Below, one piece after another: positions 37,585 to 48,717 of a stretch of 64,000 nt of DNA (positions within the stretch are counted from its first letter, which is position 1; every line of letters begins with the position of its first letter). Position numbers and translations under genes: made by a program. A model generated the notes under the pieces. It ran no database searches and was not told the DNA's origin. It worked only from the letters and a program-made list of their open reading frames with translations. Origin of the DNA: Ascidia mentula (taxonomy: Eukaryota > Chordata > Ascidiacea > Phlebobranchia > Ascidiidae); contig OX387199.1 in the NCBI GenBank assembly GCA_947561715.1, positions 16,125,001-16,189,000 on the forward strand, written 5' to 3'.

Positions 37585-40500
37585 TCACGGAACAAGTTCG
37601 CCAACCCCTGATATATGGCATAAAAGTTTGTAAACTGCGAAGGCAAACAATACAAACAAACACCCCAGTGAGAATTTTAACTCCATGTCCAATCGTTTCA
37701 TGATTCGATTTTCTTTTCTCATTTCTTGAACAAAGTTTCCTCGTTTATTCTTGTGAGGAAAGGGAACATCTGGAATGGGGAGACCGAGGAATTCACACAG
37801 CGGTTTCCAACCTTCTTTCACTTCATAAACCAAAAGCTGCTCCTCAGGGACTACCTGAACAAAAAGGTGTGTTTTTTGATGGTGCAGTGTTAAAAAAAAT
37901 GATTATCTGTTTATTGATTTATTTTCCAAAGCAAACTTTAACCACACAGAAAAAAAAATCACTTTCTTTAAATTTAACCAGATCTGTAATTACCGCCTGA
38001 AATCACCTTCTATCACGAAGTAACGAGGTGTTTGAAAAACCCACTGATACATTTTCGAAGCACGTTAAAATCTTGCCAGCAACAGTACATGCATATATGC
38101 ATATATGCTCAACCCGCAGGCGAGACTTATTTCAATAGAAATATAATGTGTGTTCGAAATCAGTGGTTCACCAAATTTCATATGCGTTCGATCACATGAC
38201 TAGAAAAGATATTGGGGAATACATACCTGTCGCACGTGCTTGCAGTGTCTCCGATACATTCTTCTTATCGACTCCTCATGTTTTAGGTAAATTTTGTACC
38301 ATGGCCACCGATTGCATCCATTTACGTTGCATTTTGCGCCGGCTAAAAAGTTGTCAGATGATTTATTCGTACATTTTCCCCTTGTTGACGGAAGTCACAA
38401 TTACAAATACACATAAGAAAATGCCCAAAGTTTAACTGTTCCTTAAAGTTAACTATGGTTAAATGTGAATAATATAATATTACCTGCTTCTTCAAAGAAT
38501 GTTCGAAAACGACGGCCGTTGTAAGTAAGGAGGGCCATAAGTCGCAGGATAATGTCATTATTTGTGTTGATAGTTTGATGCTGAAAACTCTGGTACCAAG
38601 AATCCTCATCTCTTACGTTCAAAATCACCTGCCGTAACAATAATCGGTAGTTAAAAATACGCAGAAGTAATGCTGATCCAGCTTGGCTGTAATGCCTTGG
38701 CTGCGAATAATGCCTTGGCTTCATAATGAACTTTCATTGCATTCTGTGAATTTGGAGCAACGTTATCGAACTCATCAGAGTCCCCATACTTGATGACAGA
38801 ATCTTCTTTAGAAGGATTTCCAAATTTGGAATAACTTTCAATTGTGTTTGATGGAAGTTCAACGTTTGTTGTTTGTGTCACAGTCTTGTAGGGTGAGTAA
38901 TAGAAGTGGTTGCCACGGTAAATGAGACCTTACAGGTCGAAACAGTGCGTGTAGACACCCTGTCTGCAGCTTTGCAATATTATGGCTTTTTTTGCACATA
39001 TATTACATTGGTGTTTTATGCCTTTTGCACTATCGGTTACCAATCAGTTCCGTTTGGCCATAGTGCGCTCCGCAGTGGTTCGTCGTCTCTGTTGTTCGGT
39101 ACCTAGTATAGGGTACCCTGCAGATCGACGTTGACCGAAAGGTACCACAAAGTGGAGACTAGTGTGCCTGCTAGTGTGAAAGCTAGCACAGTGCCACACA
39201 ACAGCTGCACTGATGAGACCTTACAGGTCGAAACAGTGCGTGTACACACCCTGTCTGCAGCTTTGCAGTGTTTCTTAAACTTTTTTTCTGCACCGCCCCC
39301 CAAACACCTTAGTCATTTAACAACGCCCAACAGAACAAACAAAAAACACAACGAATTTATTTGTTGTTGTCAATTAACGCGATGTGTGAGGTTGGTGCAA
39401 TGACACTAATATCTCAATATAAGGTTTCATGTCGGACAAAAACAATCGTAAGTCCCCTCAATTGTCGATATCAAGACGATTTCTTTTTCCATCTAAAAGA
39501 GTGGTGTATGCGCTGAACGCACGTTCCACCAAGTTTAAGCTAAGAAAATTACGAAAAGGTGCTCACGTACCACCTGGAATGCGGTCGCATATCACTAGTG
39601 GTAAACGTACCACCGTGGGAAACACTGACTTACGCTATAAGAGAAAATTTGCCATTTCACCAAGCGCCCCCCAATCGCCCATTCAGTCTCCAGCGCTCCC
39701 CTAGGGGGGCGCTGGCGCCCACTTTGGGAACCACTGATGTAGATGTTGTGAATGACAGCCAAAAATCGAAAGAAATTAACTGTTTTGTTTCGCCAGATTG
39801 GCCTTTCTTATTATTAATATATATCTGGCACCGTAAGCGACATATTGTCTATTCCCGTCTTGTGAGTCTTTTGTGGCGAAAATTGGCCGGAATCCTATCC
39901 TACGTTTATTTTGTATGTTTCTGAGTTAAAAAAGCAAACCTATTTACGGGTGAAGTTATGCAACTTCAATCAACCTTTGTCCGATACGTTTGACCACTGG
40001 CAGGAAAATAGTGAAAAGCAAAAACTCACTGAGTTAAATCTTTTACATGGTGAACTGGGAGTAACCTCACACTTGTTTCCAAATGCCTTGTGGTCACATA
40101 GCGTATCTATTTTACTGCTGAGGATGCTTGTTCCGGACATTATTTAAACCCTTGTATTTTGAATTTTTACGTTTTAATGCAAACATATTTCGTTTGTAGT
40201 GTATGGTACATTACACAAACATCTTCTACAGCACATAAAATGCAAATGGTTACACTTTATATTTACTCTCAGCACGTCTTTTTTCCCACCTTCTCACACA
40301 GGACTAACTTTGATGCCCGTGCGTGACCAAAACAATTAATTGCAATGGTTAAGTGTGACGTCATGATAACTTAGAAATTTTTTTCAGTTTTATTTGTTTC
40401 GCCCAACATTTCACGTTTACTTTTATACTCTGATTGTTCAGGATGCTACGCTAAAACACTCTGGTGGTAGCGGTGTTTGAAGGTGTAATAATGATGGAAT

Positions 40501-41043
40501 AGGACAGCCAGACACACACCGCTGGCCACTTCGCACACCACAGCACAGCACAACACAGCACAGCACCTTATCGTTACGCATGGATGCTTTGTGTTAATAC
40601 GGAGCATTATAAGAAAGATAAGCTTTATGTAATACAATTTACTTCAAATGGTGGTGCTCTTTTACAAGTCAATAAGAACCCCCGTCATTTTTTTGCACGC
40701 CAAACAAAATATACAGATAGGTATTTATCGTTTAACGCTAGTCAAAAATGAGATTTGTAGTATTTTGTAAATGGTGTGTTGTGGTTCTTACTTTTGCACC
40801 CGGAAACGCGTCGAAAATTTCCTCCCAGTAATAGCAGCAAGGGTTTTCGATTACTGCGTCCACATTTTCATACATCCGTCTCATATCTTCTATTCTGAAA
40901 CCTTCCCTCACTTGTTTGATCCAATCATCACCAAGGTACCAGAAGTTTTCCATGATGTCATAAACTTCGTATCCAAGCAGCGTCAGAGCCGCATTAATTG
41001 ATTTTGTTCCAGTCTTCGGCAAACCAACAACCATCACCTTCAT
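37585..41043 (-). CDS. Sulfotransferase-like P-loop protein, copy 1
   Basis: Four exons in minus order: 41043-40792, 38628-38484, 38342-38227, 37854-37585; phases 0, 1, 0 close, giving 260 residues. The N-terminus MKVMVVGLPKTGTKSINAAL holds the PAPS-binding P-loop (GLPKTGTKS), as in Sulfotransfer_4-type proteins. VILNVRDEDSWYQS in exon 2 fits the family's second strand and 3'-phosphate-binding region. EEQLLVYEVKEGWKPLCEFL and PIPDVPFPHKN fit the conserved C-terminal part. A hydrophobic segment near residues 234-251 (SLGCLFVLFAFAVYKLL) suggests a C-terminal membrane anchor. Acceptor substrate unknown. The ~2.2-kb first intron carries insertions absent from copy 2. Confidence 0.85.
38905..39265 (+). 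repeat. Dispersed repeat, two nested partial copies
   Basis: The block ATGAGACCTTACAGGTCGAA, then ACAGTGCGTGTA and ACCCTGTCTGCAGCTTTGCA, occurs at about 38922-38983 and 39210-39268. The longer copy also has TTGACCGAAAGGTACCACAA at about 39130. Diverged copies lie at 56670-56815 and 61325-61382, and an inverted fragment at 30533-30572. Non-coding; family unknown. Confidence 0.6.
39267..39737. mobile_element. hAT-like MITE in sulfotransferase copy 1 intron
   Basis: Left end CAGTGTTTCTTAAACTTTTT with GCACCGCCCCCC; right end, inverted, CAGTGGTTCCCAAAGTGGGC with GCGCCCCCC. The intron of copy 2 resumes homology right after it (ATGTAGATGTTGTGAATGAC at 44110). No clean target duplication seen. The interior holds further CGTACCACC motifs, so it may be nested. 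Confidence 0.5.
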
Positions 41044-42871
41044 TTTTATCGCTTAGTTAAGCTGAAATCCGCTGAAACACACCACAGATTCTAAAGGGTG
41101 TTTTGATGGCCCACGTTTGATATATTTGCAAGGTGCCAACTCAGTCCGTGTATTTAATGATCAAAAAATTGTTTGATATTCTGCTCTATGGGATATCTCC
41201 TATTCTATATTCTACAATATTCTTGTTCATTTGATCCACTCCGTCTTCCTGCAATAATGTATGACGATTGTTTAACAAGTTTTACTCTCAACTGCAACGT
41301 TTCTCATACCTCTCTCCTTTAGTTAAAGTTCTGCATGAATGATTTCCAGCACAACTTTGTCTGGATCAGATTCTTTTTCAGTGGAAAATACTCGAAGCGT
41401 GAAGTTTGAATCTGTTATCTTACTAACGTTATATGGTGAAATGTTGTTCCTGTGAGCATCCTAACACACATGCCTATTCCTGTTTTGGGGCGCGTACGTA
41501 TATCATTAACAAAATCTCGTTGTGAACATTACGGAAAGTCATGGATTAAAATGCATCACCGCAATACAACAGTTTTTGACCGGCAAACAAAGCAGCGTGT
41601 TTAATTTTCAATCCAGTTTTGAAAGATTAAACCGAACAGCTTTTTCAGTTGCGTGATTATGGGATACCAATTGGTAATCTTGTAAAAACAAATTTAATTT
41701 ACTCATGATTCGGTAATAAACACAATTGAGTATTACTGCAAGCCAATATATTCTTATCAAACATACTTTCGATAAATTTTGAAGAATATAATTGCCTAAA
41801 AGTAGCGGCGACAAATAATCTTAAAAATTGTAAAAATTATTATCATGCTTCGTTGAGCGAATGTTGTTAAAAATAGCCCTCCAGCTCCACCACACGGAGA
41901 ATGAAAAAAGATATTCTTCCAGATCATAGGCGTTTATTTAGGGGTGATTGGGGTGACATATCACCCCTCACAAACAAACAGGGGTGACAACGTGTGTATT
42001 GTCACCCCTGGATTTCGTTTAAATTAAAATTTATTGTCAGAAAAACGACATACATGCGTTAAGCTAGTTTCAAACGACCTGTATTATCACCGTCACAATC
42101 ATGACAAACACAAGTGTCTCGTGGATTGTTATGCAGCGCAGCAATTGATGTAGCATAATGGTAAGAATCGGCATTGTTGCGTAATAGACTTGTTTGTCAA
42201 TTGATCATTATCAAATCTGGAATAGACCGAGTAAAACAAAAATGTGCCGCTTTCAGTAAGGGTGTCTGTAATAAAAGTGTTGAAAACTTAGTGCTACAAC
42301 CACAACAACATGGTTCAGTGTAAAAACAAAGTGACACGAAACGGAATTCGCACATATTTTAGGCAATACAACTGACGAAATGCTTTTTGTGTTTTTCTAC
42401 AACCTGGAAAGGTCACCCTTAATATTTTCCAAAATGTTAAAAAATCGACGCCTATCCTCTAGCTCCACCACACGGATATTACTTTAAATAGACCTCCAGC
42501 TCAATTATGCGTATGTTATTGAAATAGTTCTCTGGCTCCATCCCGCGTGTATTATTTAAAATTAATTGAGCAAATATGCATGTGCTGTTGCCAGGGAGAA
42601 TTCTAGCCAGCTTGCTTAACGCAGTAAACATTTTACACAACCTAGCGGTTGCCCTGGCTAATATGGTGGAACGTGACAAATATTTGCACTAAATTATGTT
42701 TGTTATTACCAAATCCTTGCAATAGCACTTTATTTGAAATAAGCAGAAACACGTGTACAGGCCACAATATCCAACTTTATCCACTTAAATGTTGCATTAC
42801 AGTTTGACGACTATATACACACACTGATTATGTGCCTCGATGGTGTTTCTGTTTTCTCGCAAATAACTTTG
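41044..42871. repeat. Array unit flank between the sulfotransferase copies
   Basis: 41085-41840 repeats 36660-37350; 41875-41925 and 42456-42560 are minisatellite remnants; 42570-42871 repeats 37310-37584. A 530-bp insertion interrupts the minisatellite remnant. No genes seen. Confidence 0.6.
41926..42455. mobile_element. Candidate non-autonomous DNA transposon
   Basis: 530-bp insertion in a minisatellite remnant, starting ATAGGCGT and ending ACGCCTAT, a perfect 8-bp inverted terminus. Near the left end it has a GGGGTGACATATCACCCC palindrome. Flanks TCTTCCAG and TCCTCTAG could be an eroded 8-bp target duplication (6 of 8). The homologous minisatellite in the neighbouring unit lacks it. No long ORF. 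Confidence 0.55.
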
Positions 42872-45800
42872 TCACTGAACCAGTTCGCCAACCCCTGATA
42901 TATGGCATAAAAGTTTATAAACTGCGAAGGCAAACAAGACAAACAAACACCCCAGTGAGAATTTTAACTCCATGTCCAATCGTTTCATGATGCAATTTTC
43001 TTTTATCATTTCTTGAACAAAGTTTCCTCGTTTATTCTTGTGAGGAAAGGGAACATCTGGAATGGGGAGACCGAGGAATTCACACAGCGGTTTCCAACCT
43101 TCTTTCACTTCATAAACCAAAAGCTGCTCCTTAGGAACTACCTAAACATAAACTTGTGTTTTTAAATGATGCAGTATTAAAGAACTAATTATCTGTTTTT
43201 TTGATTTATTTTCGAAAGCAAACTTTACTCAAAAATAAAAAAAAATTCTTTCCTTAGCATTTGTCTAGAATGCACAGACAAGGGAAGGATCCATAATAAA
43301 ACCACAAATGACTGGGCCCATAAGCGATTCATTTTTCAGTAATTACAGCCTGAAATCAGCATCTATCACCAAGTAACGAGGTGATTTAAAAACCCTCTAA
43401 AACATTTTCGAAGCACGTTAATATCTTGCCAGCAACAGCACATGCATATATGCTCGCTCAACCTGTAGGCGAGACTTATTTTAACAGAAATAAAGATATG
43501 CGTTCGAAATCAGTGGTTCAACAAACATCTTTTGCGTTCGATCACATAACTAGGAAAGATACAGTGGAATACATACATGTTGCACGTGCTTGCAGTGTCT
43601 CCGATACATTCTTCTTATCGACTCCTCATGTTTCGGGTAAATTTTGTACCATGGCCACCGATTGCATCCACTTATATTGACTTTTGCGCCGGCTAAAAGG
43701 TTGTCAGATGATTTATTCGTACATTTTCCCCTTTTTGATGGAAGTCACAATTATAAATACACATAAGAAAATGCACACAGTTTAACTGTTCCTTAAGGTT
43801 AACTACGGTTAAATGTGAATAATATAATATGACCTGCTTCTTCAAAGAATGTCCGAAAACGACGGCCGTTATAAGTAAGGAGGGCCATAAGTCGCATGAT
43901 AATGTCGTTATTTGCGTTGACAGTTTGATGATGAAAACTCTGGTACCAAGAATCCTCATCTCTTACGTTCAAAATCACCTGACGAAACAATAATCAGTAG
44001 TTAAAAATACCGTACGAGGTTAATGCAGTTTTTTCGTGTGCAATAATGTCTGTGCAATATTTTGTAACGTAGTTCTTTGAACCTGCCCGCTCCTGATTTT
44101 TAGGTGAACGATGTAGATGTTGTGAATGACAGCCAAAAAGCGAAGGAAATAACTGTTTTGTTTCGCCAGATTGGCCTCTTTTTTATTATTATTATATGCC
44201 AGGCAATATATATCTATTTTGTATGCTTTAAAAAAGCAAATCGAATTACGGGTGAAGTTGTGCAACTTCAATCAACCTTTTGTTCGATACGTTTGACTAC
44301 TGGCGGGAAAATAGTGAAAATAAAAAATCACTGAGTGATTTTCGTGGTGAACTGGGAGTAACCTCACACTTGTTCTTCAGTTTCCAAATGCCTTGTGGTT
44401 ACATACTGTAGATTTTCGCCTCCATTGTTTTGGTTATGGGTGCTGGGAGCACAATCATTATACTTACAAAATAATGCGTGCGTACGTCAATGCCTTTCTT
44501 GGTCATTAACGTGCTATTGTCTTGGTATGATGGCGGGCTTTCTTTCGTTAGTTTAGTTGTCGTGTTTTGGCCGTAGTGCACGTGCTCTGTTTAATCTGCT
44601 GCTTTTATAGATTCTATTTGAATAAGGAGACGGTTAACATAACGCTGTTTAAAATGAATGCACAGTTCGGTAAGTTTGTTGGTTTAGTTATGTGGCGCTG
44701 TTTGTTGGTAGGTCGTGTCATGTACCCAAACCTTGTGTTACAGAAAACCGCGTTATTTTGTGTGACGCGCGTCTTTTGATTTTGACAATAAGCTGTACGA
44801 GCACTGGCAGTTTGGCAAGCGCTGCCCAAGTGTGCGGCGTAACATAGCGTATATCTTTTTGACTGCTGAGGATGCTTGTTCCGGAAATTATTTCAACTCT
44901 TGTATTTTGAATTTTTACGTTCTAATGCAAACACATTTCGTTTGTAGTGTATGGTACATTACACAAACATCTCCTACAGCACATAAAATTCGAATGGTTA
45001 CACTTTATATTTACTCTCAGTACATCTTTTTTCCTATCTTCTCACACATGACTATCTTTGATGCCCGTGCGTGACCAAAACAATTAATTGCAATGGTTGA
45101 GTGTGACGTCATGATAACTTAGAAATTTTCTTTTTTGAATTTAAAGTCAATGGAGCTACAGAACAAACATAATGCGTCGAAATGCAAAGAACAACACCTT
45201 TTGGTAACTACGTTTACCCCTTACATATATCGGCGTAATTATTTTTAGGTTCGAAAAAGTTCTTCCCATGGGCTCTTTAAACACTTTTTAACGACTTGCT
45301 TTTCGTTTTGCACATTTGGTTTATCTGTCTTTATTTTCACCCCCTACCTCTTCAGTCACTTTTACTTACATATTTTCACGTTTATCTCCCAGCACTCTGT
45401 ATTTTTTCAGTTTTATTTGTTTCGCCCAACATTTCAAGTTTAGTTTTATACTCTGATTGCTCAGGATGCTACGCTAGAATACTCTAGTGGTAGTGGTGTG
45501 TGAAGGTGTATAAATGATCTAATAGGACAGCCAGACACACACCGCTGGCCACTTCGCACAGCATAGCACAGCACCTAATCGTTACGCATGGATGCTTTGT
45601 GTTAATACGGAGCATTTTAAGAAAGATAAGCTTTATGTGATCCAATTTACTTCAAATGGTGGTGCTCTTTTACAAGTCAATAAGAATCCCGTCATTTTTT
45701 CTTGCAAGCCAACAAAATATACAGATGGGTATTTATCGTTTAACGCTAGTCAAAAATGAGATTTGTAGTATTTTGTAAATGGTGGGTTATGGTTCTTACT

Positions 45801-46051
45801 TTTGCAGCTGGAAACGCGTCGAAAATTTCCTCCCAGAAATAGCAGCAAGGATTATCGACCACTGCGTCCACATTTTCATACATCCGTCTCATATCTTCTA
45901 TTCTAAAACCTTCTCTCACTTGTTTGATCCAATCATCACCAAGGTACCAGAAGTGTTCCATGACGTCATAAACTTCGTATCCAAGCAGCGTCAGAGCCGC
46001 ATTAATTGATTTTGTTCCAGTCTTCGGCAACCCAGCAGCTATCACCTTCAT
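42872..46051 (-). CDS. Sulfotransferase-like P-loop protein, copy 2
   Basis: Four exons in minus order: 46051-45800, 43978-43834, 43692-43577, 43141-42872. Exon lengths (252, 145, 116, 270 bp) equal those of copy 1; 260 residues, all frames intact. The P-loop is unchanged (GLPKTGTKS). Substitutions such as MKVIAAG for MKVMVVG, and a few in exon 3, show that the copies have diverged slightly at protein level. The C-terminal hydrophobic segment is kept. The first intron contains a 441-bp insertion bearing a spliced-leader match. It forms a tandem pair with copy 1 about 5 kb away. Confidence 0.85.
44406..44846. mobile_element. 441-bp insertion in sulfotransferase copy 2 intron
   Basis: The copy 1 intron reads TGGTCACATAGCGTATC near 40091, an empty site. 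In copy 2 this is split into TGGTTACATA (to 44405) and TAACATAGCGTAT (44840 on), leaving an imperfect 7-bp duplication. Inside are the spliced-leader match and, on the minus strand, an exon-like frame ending at a GTAAGT donor near 44465. No inverted termini. Confidence 0.6.
44611..44626 (+). other. Exact match to Ciona 16-nt spliced leader
   Basis: ATTCTATTTGAATAAG equals the Ciona intestinalis trans-spliced leader as I recall it. A genuine SL RNA gene would continue with a GT donor; here it continues GAGACGG, then an ATG at 44654, as in a spliced mRNA. It may be a retrocopied mRNA 5' end inside the insertion. Confidence 0.55.
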
Positions 46052-47564
46052 TTTTATTGCTTAGTAAAGCTAAAATCCGCGGAAACACACCACAGATTCT
46101 TAAAAGTTTTATGAAATGTTTTACGTTTAATGCGTTTAGTGCCAACTCAGTCCGTGCTTTTATTGGTCAAACAACTCTTTGACCTTCTCCTCTACGCTTT
46201 ATCTCCAATTCTCCAATATTCTCTTTCACTTGATTGGACTATATACCGTTCCGCTGCAACAATGTTAGATTACTTTTTGATGATAAAAAAACTTGTTTGC
46301 AGATTACAATTTTTTATTTTGCAGATAACGCTTTTCTCACCCTTGTTAAAATGTGAGAGAAATCAAAACATTACATACACCTGACATCTTCTGTACAATG
46401 AACCCAGAATCGTAAACTGTGTTTCTGACACAGGCCTGTTGTTTTCTAACCGTTACGCCTCATTGGACGATTACGAGATGTAACCTACTTAAGCAGAAAA
46501 AATTACGGTCTAATAGGCAGAGCGTTCACCAATCGCAGGCGTGTAAACAATAAAAAATACCGCGATGTACAAGAACATTGATATTGTAACTTGATAGAAT
46601 GATTTACGCGAAATTATGTTGTTTGTTCTGTTTAAGGTCAAAGTTACAGTGTAAATTTATTTCGTTGTTTCGAAAAGCGTAACCTACTATCATCGTTTTG
46701 AGGTTGCAGAAAACGCGTAAAAGGCAAACCCGTTGGTCAATGCCAACCTTCACAGGCGGGAGTCATTCGTGACACATTTTTTCTTGTTTTTCGTTATGTT
46801 GTAATTTTAACGTTTTTCGCGTATGGATCTTCCACATCCTGCAAATTCGGTCCATATCCTTCCAGTACTTCTGTCTGCTCATAGTGGTTAATTTACTCAC
46901 AACTTCACCTTTGACACGAGGCGAGGGTATCGCTGTGCAAATTTTGCGTGGCTAAGTTTTGCTATGTGCGACCGTAGAAGGCGCCTTACTTTCACTGATT
47001 TAGGATTGATAGTCGAAGAGCTCGTCCGTGCGCCTCAGGGCACTTGAAATTAAAAAAAAAGTTTTTCTTGAGACTGGCCACGTTTTTGCTTGCCGTACTT
47101 CTTGCGGCACAAACATTGTGACTGTAAACCAAAAACGTTTTGACATCACTTATTTGCAGAGCCCTACCTGCTCTGGACATTAGGAGCATGCAAAAGATTA
47201 GGTGCGTATATAATTCGCTACATATGAGAAAACCATATAATTTTCAGTGAAGGAAACAACCCAAAAAAGTTATATTTATTGACGAAATCGAGAATTGCAT
47301 TTGCAAGTTGCCACCTAATAACAAAACTATTGATTTAGAAAAGCAATTCAATAGCATGTTGTTTCTCCATTGCGCTTAAACATAAATACAATACAGGTTT
47401 GAGAGTATTGTAATCTTGCAAAGAAGTTTTGCTATAAGTTTCTTAGTCCATTGGTATAAACGAGTGGGGTTCACCAAGTATAACCTTAAAGGCCATGTAC
47501 GTATATGCAAACAATAATGAGATAAACTTTCTCAAACATCTTTAGGAAAAAAATGGTAAAGAAA
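46052..47564. other. Boundary between sulfotransferase and precursor arrays
   Basis: 46110-46240 is a partial copy of the sulfotransferase-unit flank (TGCCAACTCAGTCCGTG). 46380-47060 shows nothing assignable. From about 47080 the sequence becomes homologous to 47940-48150 and 52360-52520, the 5' part of the precursor repeat units. Confidence 0.5.
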
Positions 47565-47584
47565 GCACACGATGGCGCTAAAGG
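47565..47584 (+). promoter_or_regulatory. Conserved upstream element, degenerate copy 1
   Basis: GCACACGATGGCGCTAAAGG, exact. Only 47 nt from the ATG of the pseudogene, against 113-125 nt in intact genes. Confidence 0.55.
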
Positions 47585-47631
47585 GCTGTATGATAGCGTG
47601 ATCAAAGATTTTGGATATTGTGATTGAAAGC

Positions 47632-47918
47632 ATGGAAGGAAAGTTCGCAGTATAGTAATCTTACTACTTTTCTGTGGATTGTGCTTTTGTTCCCACGGAA
47701 AAAACGTTTGATGATAATCGGCTGACAGCGATTTTGAAAAACATTTAGTTCACTCGCAAGTATTTAATGATGATATGCAAATTCGACTAAACAGGGACTT
47801 CGAGTAACGTGGAACAGATTCAACAACAATGCAGAAAATCGACAAAAAAGGGATTCAATAATAATGCAGAAATAGGACCTCTGTTGGAATTACATAATTA
47901 CAAAATTGTGGAAAAATA
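47632..47918 (+). pseudogene. Secreted precursor, L type, degenerate
   Basis: The ATG is followed by a signal-peptide-like sequence (TGTGGATTGTGCTTTTGTTCCC) matching the intact genes, but an in-frame TAG occurs at codon 8 and frameshifts follow. Remnants of the L-type linker and of two NNAENRQKRDS-like units are visible across frames. It lies 1.1 kb before the large intact gene and carries its own upstream element. Confidence 0.75.
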
Positions 47919-48573
47919 CTAAACTATCCTTAAAACTTGAAATATAGTAGTTTGGCTTTTTTTGCACCGTGCTCAGCGCAGTGATGGCAGAAACTATTAA
48001 TCTTACCTGACTTTTGCCTGGAACATGGCTAGGATTTTGCCTTTCCGCCTTCATTGCGACACGGACTCTGTACCGGACCAAAAAACTCCAATAAACGTTT
48101 AGATATCACCTATTTGCAGAGTTCTACCAGCTCTTGGTAGTGGATATTGTAAATAAGTAATTTATGTGTGTAGCAAAATGTTACGTGCATATATAATTCG
48201 CTGAATATTAAAAGCACATTGAATTTTCAATAAAGGAAATAACCGGAGAAATTAACATTTATTGACGAAATCGAGACTTGCATTTACAGGTGGTCACCAA
48301 AAAATATTGTTATTTTAACAAAACTACATAATGCAATGTTGTTTCTCCTGCGTTAAAATGTAGATACAACACATGACTGTCAGTATTGTAAACGTGCTGA
48401 GAAGTTTTGCTATAAGTTCCAAAACCATTGATATTAATAAGTGAGATTTACCAAGTAAGACTAGAAAATCCATGTACATATATAATAAGAAAGGTGGTAA
48501 AAATTTTCTCAAACATCTTCAAGAAGAATATTGAAACTGGGCGCAGTAAAATAGAAACTGTATGGAAATGATT

Positions 48574-48593
48574 GCACACGATGGCGCTAAAGG
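48574..48593 (+). promoter_or_regulatory. Conserved upstream element of the 389-aa gene
   Basis: Exact GCACACGATGGCGCTAAAGG, ending 124 nt before the ATG at 48718. The interval contains further conserved blocks (CCCAGACCAAAATCACTTATAC and ACGAGTATTTGATATTG). Confidence 0.6.
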
Positions 48594-48717
48594 GTTGTAT
48601 GTGCATCACCTCCTTCAGTGTCAAGTCCCTTTTTTCTCCCAGACCAAAATCACTTATACTTGGAAACTTATGAAAACACGAGTATTTGATATTGTAAGTT
48701 GAGAGACTTCGAAAAAC

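Noticed and set aside
40530..40566. CACAG-rich repeat resembling a CRISPR-like or satellite array
   Set aside because: Simple microsatellite in an intron; shorter version present in the paralogous intron near 45555.
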